From the NCBI RefSeq assembly GCF_033115175.1, contig NC_084844.1, forward strand, positions 33,389,885-33,453,884: a stretch of 64,000 nt of DNA, read 5' to 3'. Made by a program: the position numbers and the translations under genes. This stretch comes from Lepus europaeus. Taxonomy: Eukaryota > Chordata > Mammalia > Lagomorpha > Leporidae. Each line of letters starts with the position of its first letter. Position 1 is the first letter of the stretch. Shown in pieces: positions 51,028 through 63,330 of the stretch. The notes below the pieces were generated by a model, which worked only from the letters and a program-made list of their open reading frames with translations, did not search any database and had not been told where the DNA came from.

Positions 51028-51482
51028 GAATTTCAAAATTTTTTGTACCCAAATAAACTCATTTTTTAATTTCATTTTCCATGAACTTTTAAAAATATTT
51101 AAGGCAAAAAGAGAAACAGACAGGGAGAGAGGAAAGGAGGAAAGAAAGGAGAGAGAGAGAAACACGTGCATGCACTCCTATCCATGGGTTTACTCTTCAA
51201 ATGTCTTCAAAGGCTCTAGGCTAGGAGAAGGAGCCAGGAGACTGGAACTAGGAGCTTGAATTCAATTCCAGGTTTCTTAATTCCAGTTTCCTGCTAAGAA
51301 TTCCAGTTTCCAGTTGAGCCATCATTGTTGTCTTCCAGGGTGTGTGTTAGCAGGACGCTCGAGTTAGTAGAGCCAGGACTTGAACCTCTGGCTCTTTAAT
51401 GTGGGACATAGGCATCCTAACTTGCACCTTAATTATTAAGCCAAACACCTGCTCCTTGCATGAATTTTCTGAAGGGTCCTCA
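51028..51482. repeat. MITE-like element split by a C-SINE
   Basis: Part 1 at 51028-51090 ends TTTCCATGAACTTTT. Part 2 at 51459-51482 reads CATGAATTTTCTGAAGGGTC. The C-SINE 51091-51455 separates them with a CATGAACTTTT / CATGAATTTT duplication. Confidence 0.5.
51091..51455 (-). repeat. C-SINE, older copy
   Basis: GA-rich tail end at left, body GTTTACTCTTCAAATGTC, and TATTAAGCCAAACACCTGC at the head. Confidence 0.72.
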
Positions 51483-51828
51483 TCTTTGCGTATAAAATTC
51501 ACCTTAACCTAAACACTCAGTTTTAATTCTTTATGTTTATACACACATTACCATGTTAGTTTAGTAGTAGTTGTTTTCAATAAAGTAAAATATGATGCTA
51601 ACTTTAAATAATTTTCCACCAGTGGCTGGCATGATACACACCATCCTCAGCATAAATTTCCTATAGATCTTGTTGAGTTCCTTCAGTTCTGATGGAAAGA
51701 TTCAGTTTTGTTTTGTTTTTTACTAGCTTACATTTGGTATAAGCTAAGCTTAGGCATTAAAAAAATGTTTATGTAGTCATTCAGTAATTATGATGGGAAT
51801 TAAAAAAGAAATTCAATTGAAAAACTAA
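51483..51828. other. Intron 2 sequence without recognised elements
   Basis: About 350 AT-rich bases; nothing recognised. Confidence 0.5.
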
Positions 51829-52165
51829 AGGCCTTCGCCGTGGCTCAACAGGCTAATCCTCCGCCTTGTGGCGCCGGCACACCGGGTTCTAGTCCTGGTT
51901 GGGGCGCTGGATTCTATCCCGGTTGCCCCTCTTCCAGGCCAGCTCTCTGCTGTGGCCCAGGAGTGCAGTGGAGGATGGCCCAAGTGCTTGGGCCCTGCAC
52001 CCCATGGGAGACCAGGAGAAGCCCCTGGCTCCTGCCATCGGATCAGCGCGGTGTGCTGGCCGCGGCGGCCATTGGAGGGTGAACCAACGGCAAAAGGAAG
52101 ACCTTTCTCTCTGTCTCTCTCTCTCACTATCCACTCTGCCTGTCAAAAAAAAAAAAAAAAAAAAA
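51829..52165 (+). mobile_element. Young C-SINE
   Basis: AGGCCTTCGCCGTGGCTC head, GGGTTCTAGTCCTGG B box, GCCTGTCAAAA end and an A20 tail. Target-site duplication is not obvious. Confidence 0.92.
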
Positions 52166-53829
52166 GTAGAGAAAAGTTCCAGTTAATTCAGTATTTACTT
52201 AATAAAAGGTTTCCTATAAAACTTTGGTTCTGAGGTAAGGAACATAATGGAAATTGCTCAAACGATCAGCTATTAAATTAACCTTCCCACCACGACTGCC
52301 AAACTGGAACAACAGAGTATCTAAAAACAGAAAACACCTTTTCAGAAAGTCCACCCATAGACATGGAGGCCAGCAGGCATTCATTCCCAACACCTTATTG
52401 CCTAGTATCTCAAGACTTTGTCCAATAGCCTCAATAAATGTATAAAGATATCAAGAGGTAAAGGTCAAAAAAGGAACCACGGACATCAAACAAGGCCGCT
52501 GGAAGTGACCCAAAGCATCACATGCTGGGCTTTCCTTTTTAATGATAATAACAGTGACACCGAGTGTTTATCCATGCCTTCATTTCAAAGCGCTTCAAAT
52601 ACTTTGCAGACGTCTCTAACTAATCTTTATTAGGCCTTTGGAAGAAAACAGGTTTCCTCAGGAGCCTTCCAAGAGGAAGGACACATCCCAAAACCAATAA
52701 TGGGGAAACTGCCCCGCTCCGCCTCCCGCCCCTTCAATGCTGGAGTCTCCTAACTCTCCCCGTGTCCCATGGGTGACCGAAATGAGCTCGAACACTAGGC
52801 AAGCGCTGCAAGGGTAATGAGGGTCACTGAGCTTGTTTCCTAGAGTTATTTATAAGCTGTGTATGTTTGGCTGCTCATGACAGGGAACAGGTAAATAAGT
52901 AGGAAAGATGAAGAAACCCATAATTACCTCTATTCCATTGTTACCAATTTTGGGAAGAGACCTCAAATTGATAAAGCTACAAAACACTGAATACAGAATA
53001 CACCTCTAAATTCTAGTATCTGAGAAGGCTTGAAGAATGATCCTTCCCTGAAAATCATTTCAGAGCCACAAATGTCTGATAGGTTATCTATGGCTAAAAC
53101 TCTGCCTATTCTCATTTGATGCAATTCTTCACAGATGGGGAACCAGGAGTCTTGGGGACTTACAGGATAATTGCCAAGTAAGCTACAAAATCTTATCTGC
53201 TGCGCTACAGAGAACACGTGGGGGCCAGCACAGCCTAATGAACAGGGTAAATTAGTCCCCTGCTCAATCCTGAACACCTTCCTTTCCAGTCCTTAGAAAC
53301 AGGGCTGCACGTTAGGAGCAGTTGTCTCAGAGGAGCAGCAATAAAAAGAAATACTCTAATATTTCAAAAAGGGAAGATGTAAGAGTGATATATTCTGATA
53401 AGTTTAGAAAACAGCTGCTTTGTGTCAGTTGATCACATCCCAGACGGTGGAAGGAGGCAAATGAGCTCATGGTGTAGAAGAGCCACATGTAGGAAGGTCC
53501 AGGGCTATGCAAGCTAATGACTGGACTCATGCTCCCACCCCAGAACTCACAGTGAGCCATTCTCCAAGCCACTGAGAATACCTGTACTACACTATGGTCA
53601 CATTTAGTCAGCCCTTTGGCCCACAACATTCTGGAGCTAAACCTTTTTCTTTTATAGCTACATTTAAAAAAAATATAAATGATCTTGCTTTGTTGTTTCA
53701 GGCTAATGCCAAATTGAGTTCAAATAGGTTAACTGAACCTATATCAATAGCCCTTACACTTAGTAATATTTCTGACTGCAATTAGGTGAATAAGAAGAGC
53801 TCAAGTCTAATTACTATGAATAATAGTAC
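52166..53829. other. Intron 2 sequence, mostly unclassified
   Basis: About 1.7 kb. A weak MIR-like segment is possible near 52555-52640 (CTTTGCAGACGTCTCTAAC). No exon or RNA gene was seen. Confidence 0.5.
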
Positions 53830-54030
53830 CTTACATTTGCAAATTTCAAAGACAATTCTCATACATTATTTCATTCCAGGTAGTTCAGGACATTTATTAT
53901 TATTAGCTTCATTTTACTCATGAGGACACAGGCTCAGAGTTGAGCAATTTTCCTTAGGGTCATAAAGCTAAGAAGGCTCAGAGCCGAGATTAAAATACAA
54001 GTCTACTGATTGCTCTTTCCATGGCAGTGT
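53830..54030 (-). repeat. MIR relic
   Basis: TCATTTTACTCATGAGGAC and TCATAAAGCTAAGAAGGC are a reverse MIR core. Confidence 0.65.
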
Positions 54031-57000
54031 GTTGCCACTCATTTTAGAAAACCCTTTATGCCTCATTATCATATTATATCATTAGATGAGGATACCATGC
54101 AAAGAACACCATTTGGGGCGCAGATTATCTGTAATTACTCGATTGGTGATAGAAATTATGTTCTTAGGCCAAATGGCTTCCAGTTATATATAAAGTTAGA
54201 AGATAATGAAGTAACTCTGCCCTGAGGGAACTCAAGAAACACTTAAATAATTGAAAAGGAAAAAAGTTCTCATCAGGCTGTTTTTGTTACCTCCAAAACA
54301 ACTGCCTAATCAGAGAGCATTCAACCAGTGGCCAGTAAGATAACCTACATTTCTGGGAAAAGAAAAAAGAACTACGGGGAAATGGTAGCTTACGACTCCC
54401 TGGGAACCTTGCGTGATAGTCTGACTTTGGAACGATGTTCCTGTCTATTCTGGCTGGATCGTATGCTCCTTCTTGCTCACTAGATGCAGAACTGTATGAA
54501 GCAATTTTTAAGTAATAAATTAGCAAGTGATTCACCATCATTAGTAAATCCTCACAGGTCTTGAAAACCAGGTGAACCACAAAGTTACAACTTCTCCATT
54601 TGATAAACAATAAAATAATCATTGAATGCCATGCCAGAAGTCAATGGAAGAACTAGTACTAGTCCTCCTGAAACTGGGACATCCACGTTTGGGCATACAC
54701 CTAGTGTTTGGGTGCCAATCCCATAGTTTCTGGGTAGAGGTTAGCTACTAGAGAGAATCAGGACTTCTGGCAGCACTTCCAAGGCAGGTGCAGACATAAA
54801 GAACTTGACTTTTGATTCTATTGTCTTTGCCAGGACAGGTGGTATGGTAGAAGCATGGAATCCTGCCAGACAGGCTCCAATTCAAACTTCCCTTTAGAAA
54901 ACAAAACAATAAAAATGGAAACAAGATGCCAAATCTTGTTCCATATTCTGAAGACTGACACTGCTTGAAAAACGAGGGCATTTTATGTAACGCGAATTCG
55001 GTTCAAACATGCATCAACTCAGGAGAAATGAGATTACAAAGGTGAAAGGTCAGTTCTAGGTTGGCATCTTCCCTTACAGTTCAGTTCCCCATTTCCCCTT
55101 CAGTGAATTTTACTCATACATTCTTAGTGTCCAAAATAAATAAATAAATAAACTGTAACCAAATGCCTGGATAGGAATGGCACAGCCAAATGAGCACTGC
55201 TGTGTGGAATAAAATCTTTGGCAAATCTTGCTTACCTCACAAAGCCTACCTTACCCACCTAGTACAACGTGAGTGCACTTCACGTTTTTAACAAGGGTCA
55301 GTTGATGATTCCCTGAGAGACTGTCCATCTCTAAAACCTCTAACATGTAAGTTCAGAACACAAGAAAAATATAAAGGATCGTTTCCAGTGGCAGAGATAG
55401 ACATCTGACATTTTCCCCAGGTTTGCGCTCACAGCAAGCTTTTGTGATTGATGATGGAGGCTCCTGACCACAAGGACAGCATGAGCAGTCTTCAAAGAAA
55501 GTGCTCAAAGAATCCCTGAGCAGGCTCTGTAGCTGCCACTATTGGAAATTTTGAGCATTCTTGGTGTTGCTGGAATTCTGTTTCCAACCACCACTCTGTG
55601 GCTCCAGGAAGGGGTAGAAAGCGACTGGAAGGCTTCTGGAGCAAACGCTCTCTTCAGTTCCTAACCACAGAGTTGAGAAGAATGCACTTTTCCCAGGGCA
55701 TAATTCTGCTTACAGCTGCCCTATCATTTGATTCTACCTAATTCTTGTTTTTGTTGTTAATCTGCTTGGGGAAGGAAAGCCAGATAATCTGTAAATGAAT
55801 TCCAGAAAAGCTTAGGAAAAATTCCTGGATTCAGAAAAGGGATATTTAAGAGGGAGCCAAAATCTCTGACAACAATACCCTTCAAATGCACCAAAATATT
55901 AAATGAATCATTGTTCTTACCCAAAAGAGAATTTCTTAAAGTTACAGCCTTAATTCTCCTTGAATGATAAATGGTCTGTCTATTCAGGCTCCAGAGACAA
56001 GGCTGTGACACTAACACTGAGAGTGATTGCGCGGCTTTATGCCTGACTCAATCAGTTTGAATCCAAAAGTAAGTTCCTCCTTCATTTACCTGCCAAAGCC
56101 TGAGTTCAGGCCCTCAGGGTGCTGAGGTTTTCCTTTGTGGGAGAAAGTGACATCATCAGCACCTCGGTGACAGTAGGGAATGCAGGGAATGTGGCTCCCC
56201 ACTTCTGGTGATATCATCAGCTGCACTGGGAGAAGCACCAACTTCCCAGGAGTTGAAGCACTGAAGGTTAAAAAAGTTGTTTCTGTTTGTTTCAAGTTTA
56301 TCAATAGTGTTTGATGTTTCCAGCATCAAGTTTTAAGAGGAAAATAGGGAAGGGGCACCTCTTCTAGTCAGTCTGATCCTCAAGAACCAAGCACATGAGT
56401 TAAGTTGAGTCTCAACCCATTTGTATCTTACTGGGCACATCCAAGCAAGGAAGAATAAAGACTTAGTTATATTAGGCTCTCTCCCTGCTCTGAGATGCAT
56501 ATATTCTTTGGGGAACTGCTAATGTTGCAAGTTTGCATTCAAAATGAATTCTAGGCACTCACATAATCCTCCAGTCTCCTCCAAACTGTCTTTGATGTCC
56601 AACAACTAAGGACAAGGATCTTTGATTATAAAACAATTTATTTGGTTAGAAGAAAATTCTTTGCAGGGCGTGAACAGCAGGAGAAAGAAAAGGTTTTTCT
56701 GAAGTGCAAACTAGTTGGAAACCCCCTGGGGAAAGAATCTGATTCCCAGTCTTTGAGAGGAGCAGGCTTGCCTGTACAAGCTGCCTCTGCTGAAGGCCTC
56801 TAAGAAGGCGCTTTTGTGTCTACTGTATGGCCCTCAGCAACAGCACGGCAGCCCTTCTCTTTTTTGTGCCAGCGGAAGTTTTCCAACTCTGGGGATACAC
56901 AATGCAGAAAGTCACGGTTTAATAACAAGGCACAGTTACTAATCAGATGGCCCCGTTTTCACTCCCCCCAGATGCCTCCAAATGCTGTCCCCACATCTGA

Positions 57001-59463
57001 ACACCTACTAGTTGCTCTGAACTCTTATTTCTAGTTTTGTTACTCAACTACACAAAGTAGTTTAGGATCAGATGCTCCCTAGTCCTTCCACTACTTTGGC
57101 CCAGACTGGTTCTAAGTTACCTCTGGCTCTTCCAAAGGTTAAGGTTCGCTTGCTTAAGTGTAGTTGAGTGATTAAAGTCAGTGTGGTCTGATGAAAGGAC
57201 AGACAGCCTGATGAAGGATTTAGAATAAGGGTCTTCAACCGACTACAGGTATCTTAAAATATAAAACCCCAGAGAAAGACTCCTTTTTATGTCTAGTAAC
57301 TGCAGTGGAATGACAGTGCGGACCAGAGGACAACCGAGCCTGATGCTTAGGTCCTGCTACTGATTTGCTACGTGACTTTAAGTGGTTTAGTTAGACTTTT
57401 GTTGGTTTCAGCTACCAAACCAATGTGATCTCAGGGAAAAGGAATGGAAGAGGCAAGATGCGTGTCCCTTTAGTCTATCAAGTCCCTTCTAGAGTAAGTA
57501 TAAACTCTCAGTGTGGAGCTGCCAAGGATCTCACAGGTCACTCAGTTACCCAGGCAGCTGTGCGCCAGCAGATCAGAGAGACTTCTTTTACTTACTAAAT
57601 GTCATAAGGCACCTACGAACTTTTCCTAAACCCAAAGGGTACACCTCAATAATCCCAGATCTGATGACGGTACAAAATATGTGCTTCCTAACTTCAGAGG
57701 AGATAACAACCCAACCTCGTCACAGCAGATACCGACATTCTTCTTCACGTGCTCTCGCTATCCTCCATACTATACCAAAACCAGTGCTTTAGAGACTGGG
57801 GAAAACAAACATACTTCTTTATGACTAAAATCAATAATGGAAAAAACCTTAATATTAGAAATACTTCTTGTAAACAGAGATGATATTGAAATACTCTTCA
57901 CTTGCTACATAAATGGTCTGAGTATTTCTCCCTTTATGGAATGCAGCCTGTGAGGAATTAATACGAACTCAGTGAGATTATCAATTCAAGCAGAACTTGC
58001 AATGTGTTGAATTTTGCTGAAAGCTAAAATTACCATTTTAACTTTAACAAATTTAACAGGAACTTCTTGCACATTTTAGAAAATCAATTTGTCATTTGTA
58101 AAGAAAGCCATGGTGTCTCGTCACTTGGGACTTCTAAAGAAAATATTACAAATATTCTAAATACAGAAATATTATACAAGGAGTACCATAAACTGCATTT
58201 AATTTGTAACAGTGGAAGGTCAGAAGGTATGATTGTTTGGGCTGTAGTTGCTCTCTAGCTCTAAGTTAGCTGAAGTCACCTGAGTTAAAATGTAATGTTT
58301 TTGTTTTGTTTTGTTTTTCTTCAGTGACAGAGAACTTAGAATTCCCAGTCACTTGAATGACTCCTAAGAAAATGAAAACCAACACTCTAATGCAATTATG
58401 CCTGTGCCTCTTGTCTGGTATTCATCACCTTAATGCCTGCTGTTTTAAGTTCTATCTCCTCAGTGGGACCAAGTGAAGGTGTTAGTCTGAATTCCTACAG
58501 TATCCATCACAGTACTGGGTATATAGTAGAAGAATCACAGTATAGCACCCAGGGAAGCCTCCATGTTGGTAAGGTTCTCACTGAGACTCCATGAAGAATC
58601 TATTGCTTTGAGGATGTGATCCAGGGCAGCAGACCACCTGGTAGCAGGGATTCTATGGCAGAATAAAATTGACATGTGCGCCACGAAAAGTAATGCTAAA
58701 TTGCAGGAGGCTATTGTTTGTGTGTTCACTTTGTCTTAAAGTATGCTTTCTAACAGACAAGGGATTACAGAGGAAAAGAGACCCTCTGGCAGTCCATAAT
58801 ACCCTCTTAATGGAATATTCAAGGGGAAACTCTACCGACATCTACTTTTTAATAACCCTGCAGTGACCCAAAAAGTTAAACAAACAAATAAACTTTGCTA
58901 AAAAATATTAGCCAGTAAGATATAGCAGCAAATTGGCAGTTCTTTGGCAAGCACTAATCACTTTGGGTTCATTTCTTCATTTTTAAAAAGAAAAGACTGG
59001 ACCAGGTGTTCTCCTATCTTGACATCTGATTACTGTCTGTCACAAATAGAATACTCTGTCCCTCTTCCAGTCCTAACCCCCATTTTACCCTGGGAATGGG
59101 AAACAGAATAAAACTTAGTTCCAATATAGAGCAATAGAGTTCTTTACAAAGTTAAAGAAATTTGACTACCAGAATTTTAAGGTCAGATAATCAATGCAAT
59201 TCTAAGTAAAAGATATAAAAATGAACGAACATAAAACCTGGAACATAGAGAGATGGACTTTTTAGTTGCTTTTAGAGAGGATAACTCACAAGATTACAAA
59301 ATAGTCTGCAGAAGAAACACAGTGAGAATCTGTATTAGTTTTTAGAAATAGCAAGATTAGTAGACATTAAAACATAAGGCAAAACCAACAGAAATAACGG
59401 CAACAGTATCTCACAATGGCTATATATTTATCAAAAAGGCCCTTCTGATAAATGAGATGATCT
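54031..59463. other. Long intron 2 stretch without recognised elements
   Basis: About 5.4 kb with no C-SINE, the longest SINE-free stretch of the window. It is AT-rich. An AAAT run lies at 55134-55151. Open frames are short and unlike known proteins. It could hold old transposon relics or conserved non-coding elements; neither can be shown here. Confidence 0.45.
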
Positions 59464-59508
59464 TCAAAAAGTTCATAGACATGTGTTTTATTAAAAACTA
59501 TGCATGCA

Positions 59509-59841
59509 GGGGGCAGGTGCTGTGGCATAGTGGGTAAAGCCACTGCCTGTAGTGCCAGCATCCTATATGGGTGCTGATTTGTGTCCCAGCTGCTCCACTT
59601 CCAATCCAGCTCTCTGCTATGGCCTGGGAAAGCAGTGGAAGATGGCCCAAGTCCTTGGACCCCTGCACCCACATGGGAGACCCGGAAGAAGCTCCTGGCT
59701 CCTGGCTTCGAATTGGCACAGCTCCAGCTGTTGTGGCCAAATGGGGAGTGAACCAGTGGATGGAAGACCTTTTTTTTTCTCTGCCTCTCCTTCTCTCTGT
59801 ATAACTCTGACTTTCAAATAAAATAAATAAATCTTAAAAAA
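59509..59841 (+). mobile_element. C-SINE with target-site duplication
   Basis: It is flanked by the perfect 16-bp duplication AAAAACTATGCATGCA at 59493-59508 and 59842-59857. The head is GGGGCAGGTGCTGTGGCATA. Confidence 0.94.
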
Positions 59842-59926
59842 AAAAACTATGCATGCATTTTAATTTTTCTTGCATACCCAAAAATAAACTTATTAACCTT
59901 TTAATTACACTTTCCATTAACTTTTT

Positions 59927-60264
59927 TTTTTTTTTTTTGACAGGCAGAGTGGACAGAGAGAGAGAGACAGAGAGAAAGGTCTTCCTTTTTGCCGTTGGTT
60001 CACCCTCCAATGGCCGCCGCGGTAGCGCGCTGCGGCCGGCGCACCGCACTGTTCCGATGGCAGGAGCCAGGCGCTTATCCTGGTCTCCCATGGGGTGCAG
60101 AGCCCAAACACTTGGGCTATCCTCCACTGCACTCCCTGGCCACAGCAGAGAGCTGGCCTGGAAGAGGGGCAACCGGGACAGGATCGGTGCCCCGACCGGG
60201 ACTAGAACCCGGTGTGCCGGCGCCGCAAGGCGGAGGATTAGCCTGTTGAGCCACGGCGCCGGCC
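59927..60264 (-). mobile_element. Young C-SINE with target-site duplication
   Basis: It is flanked by CTTTCCATTAACTTTTT at 59910-59926 and 60265-60281. The head is TTGAGCCACGGCGCCGGCC. It lies 85 bases from an opposite-strand C-SINE. Confidence 0.94.
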
Positions 60265-60292
60265 CTTTCCATTAACTTTTTAACATAGCCTT

Positions 60293-61355
60293 TTAATATG
60301 CACAAAACTGATGAGTACATGATGATTGAATATGCTATGTAAAATTAGTTTTATTATGGACAATTTCCATCGTAACATAAGTATTCTATATAAAAACAAA
60401 CAAACAGTGGCCTTAAAGATCATTATATTGCTATCTTTGATACCTATCACAGCTTTAAATTCAGGGATCAGAATTTCTAAATAATCTAATATCCTATCTC
60501 AAGAAATAATGTGGGCCTGTGTGCTTACAGTTTTGAAAAACTTTTAAATAATTTTGATTATTTCAGTGTTCCCAAATTTGCAAATTAAACACAAACTCTA
60601 ATATATTAAAGATTATAGAACAAAATTAACTTACAAACTTTAATGTTTAGAACAGAACCAAGACAAAAGCACTATGTAAAAATAAATAAGCAATAGACAA
60701 TAAATATTGACTTTAAAGAAATACAAAATTTCCCATGAGATCAAACAGAAATATAAGGACCTAAAGACTCCTACCCCAGGAAAAGAAAGGAGGCTTAAAG
60801 GGTAGAAACCAAAGAGGTGGAAAGAAACTGAAGCTAATGTTTGTTTTACAACTTCTGTTCTCTGAATTTAGCAACCAACTAGACACAGAGAGCCACAACT
60901 GTTCTACTTATAACAAAACATCAGTAATCAGTAAAATAGCCTTTATTCTTATGGGTCTTTCAGTGAAACTACCAAGCTGAAGACTGTAAATATTTCTTGC
61001 ATTGATGCACAGTTTCACACAATACTTAGGGAGCAGAATTCCTTTGATACACATAAACAGATCTTTTTCTAATATGAATTTTTACTTTGGGAGTTCCTTC
61101 ATCTAAGGTAAGACCACTTACAATTGCACTATAATATTATTGTCTGACTTCGAGTTACACATAGGAACATTTTGAGCATCTGACTTTATTTCTTGAAATA
61201 ACTGGGAATAATTTAAGGTAGTAGCTGTTAATCTGGAATCCTTACATCTCTAGAAGCATCTCAGAGGCTCTCAATTCAAACTCTATGCAAAAGTGTGTAT
61301 GTTAAGTAAAATTTATATTTTATGTGTATGTTCAATAACTTTTATCATATTCTCT
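60293..61355. other. Intron 2 sequence without recognised elements
   Basis: About 1.1 kb, strongly AT-rich; no gene or clear repeat was recognised. Confidence 0.5.
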
Positions 61356-61694
61356 TAAAAATATTTATTCATTTATTTATTTGAAAGGCACAACAAGAGA
61401 AAGGGAGAGAGGGAAGACAGAGAAAGATCTTCCATCCATTGGTCCACTCCCTGAATATCTACAACAGCCAGGGTTGGGCCAGACAAAAACTAGAGACCCA
61501 GAACTCCATTCTGGTCTCCCATGTGGGTAGCAGGGGCCAAAGCAATTGGACCATCTTCTGCTGCCTTCCCAGGTGCATTAGCAGGAAACTGGATCAGAAG
61601 CAGAGCATCCAGGGCTCAAACCAGCACTGTGACATGGGGTGCCGGAGTCCCAAGTGGAGGTGGCTTAACCTGATGGCATCACAACACCAGCCCC
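61356..61694 (-). repeat. C-SINE, older subfamily
   Basis: AAATATTTATTCATTTATTT tail end, CATCCATTGGTCCACTCCC body and CATCACAACACCAGCCCC head. Confidence 0.87.
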
Positions 61695-62065
61695 TTTTAT
61701 CACATTCTTAAAGAGGCCTCTTTCTCTCTCCTTCACACACACACACACACACACAAACACCACATACACATTGCTTTAGGGTACCTCAAAACTAGTATTG
61801 GGAATCTTAAGTTTAAGGATTAAGAAGGTAGATCATTTTTATATATGTTATTTATCTTATAGTTAAAGGTTTAAAATCAATATTCCAATAAACCTTTCTT
61901 GGAAAGCCAGAATTTCTTAAAAACAATAGTTGATTCATTTATATATTAAAAAACTAAATGCTGTGTAAAGAAGCGTCTCAAACATATTCACTGCAGTCAT
62001 CTTTATGATTTTGAAGTAATAATCAAGGAGACACTAGGCTGTTAGTAAGTCAGGAGACTAACAGG
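61695..62065. other. Intron 2 sequence with a CA run
   Basis: About 370 AT-rich bases. Apart from the CA microsatellite at 61735-61754, nothing was recognised. Confidence 0.5.
61735..61754. repeat. (CA)n microsatellite
   Basis: About ten CA units beside the head of the C-SINE at 61356-61694. Confidence 0.9.
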
Positions 62066-62685
62066 GGAGGAGTGTTTAGTCTAGCAGGTAAGACACCTGT
62101 ATCTCATATCAGAGTACCTGGGTGGGCTGGCACAGAGGGTAAAGCCGCCGCTTGCAGTGCTGGCATCCCATATGGGCACCAGTTGGTGTCCTGCTGCTCC
62201 AATTCTGTTCCAGCTCTATGCTATGTCCTAGGAAAGCAGAAGATGGCCCAAGTCCTTGGACCCCTGTACCCACGTGGGAGACCCATAAGAAGCTCCTGGC
62301 TTTGGATCAGTGCAGCTCCAGCCATTGTACACAACTGGGGAGTGAACCAGCTAATGGAAGACATTTCTCTCTCTTTCTCTTTCTCTCTCTCTGCCTCTCC
62401 TTCTCTCTGTGTAACTCTTTCAAATAAATTAATTAATTTAAAAAAAAAAAAAAAGAGTAGCTGGGTTCAAAACTTAGCTCTAGCTCCTGAAGCCAGTTTC
62501 CTGCTAATACAAACCCTGGGAGACAGCAGGTGATGGCTCAAGTAATTGGGTTTCTGCCACCCACAAGGGAAAGAGGATTGATTTGCCAGCTCCCAGCTTT
62601 GCCCTAGCCCAGTCCCCTTAGTCATGGGCGTTTGGGGAGTGAATCAGAGGATGTGAACTTTCTTTTTCAAATAAAAAAATTTTTT
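62066..62685 (+). repeat. Older C-SINE split by another C-SINE
   Basis: The host parts are 62066-62123 and 62467-62685, reading across from AGAGTACCTGGGT to TCAAAACTTAGCTCTAGC and ending TTTTTCAAATAAAAAAAT. Confidence 0.88.
62124..62453 (+). mobile_element. C-SINE with target-site duplication, inside an older C-SINE
   Basis: It is flanked by AGAGTACCTGGGT (62111-62123) and AGAGTAGCTGGGT (62454-62466). The head GGGCTGGCACAGAGGG is slightly shortened. Confidence 0.92.
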
Positions 62686-62829
62686 TAAAGTACAGTAAAT
62701 GAATAAAGAATGCTATATCAAACATAAAACACTTAAAAATGGATCTTATACTTTAAAATGTAATGAGATAGATAAGTCTATTTCACCCTAGAGTTATCTC
62801 CCAGCTCTAAGAGTTATTCAGTATCAACA

Positions 62830-63330
62830 AGATGTTCCTTATATCTATTCAATAAATATTTATTGAGACCCTAAATCTAAGCCACTAAATATATTAAGGC
62901 AGAGATATCCAGCTTTGAACAAAGGATATTAAAATCGCTGCTTTCACAGAACTCATATTTTTCTGAGAGGAGACAGATAATAGAAAAGTAAAACATTATG
63001 TCATAAGACAATAATTTTGTAAAGAAAAATCAAGTAAGGAAGGAGAATATGAGCCCGGGGGTGGGGGGTGGGGTGGGGGATAGGAAGAGACGTTCACAAT
63101 AGGATGGTCCAGGAAGGCCCCTTTGACACTGGGATGACATTTAGGGGACTGAGAGCAGAAAATATATGGATATAAGTGTTTAAGACTGTGGGATCCACAA
63201 GTAGCAAGGCCCTGAGGTGGGCACTGCCTATGTCTAATGATACCCTGGTGAGGGGAAGAGGAAGACAAAGGTGGTGCCAGGCCAGACCAGGAAAGGTCAC
63301 TGTAAAGACTCAGGCAATGAAGGCAGGTCA
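62830..63330 (+). repeat. Old interspersed repeat, L2-like
   Basis: AATAAATATTTATTGAGACC, a GAGGAGACAGATAATAGAAA segment and CAAGGCCCTGAGGTGGGCA follow the order of a common ancient mammalian repeat. The family is not certain. Confidence 0.4.
63057..63079 (+). other. G-quadruplex-forming motif
   Basis: Four runs of G (5, 6, 4 and 5) separated by single T bases on the plus strand. This is the template strand for RNF43 transcription. Confidence 0.8.

Larger units (their letters stand above)
59464..60292. repeat. MITE-like element hit by two C-SINEs
   Basis: Three pieces join into about 125 bases: 59464-59508, 59858-59926 and 60282-60292. The ends AAAAAGTTCATAGACATGTG and, from the other strand, AAAAAGTTAATGGAAAGTGT are diverged inverted repeats. 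Confidence 0.6.

Noticed and set aside
59853..60275. Open frame of 140 codons on plus
   Set aside because: Antisense translation of the C-SINE 59927-60264; the same peptide family as at 24751 and 40000.
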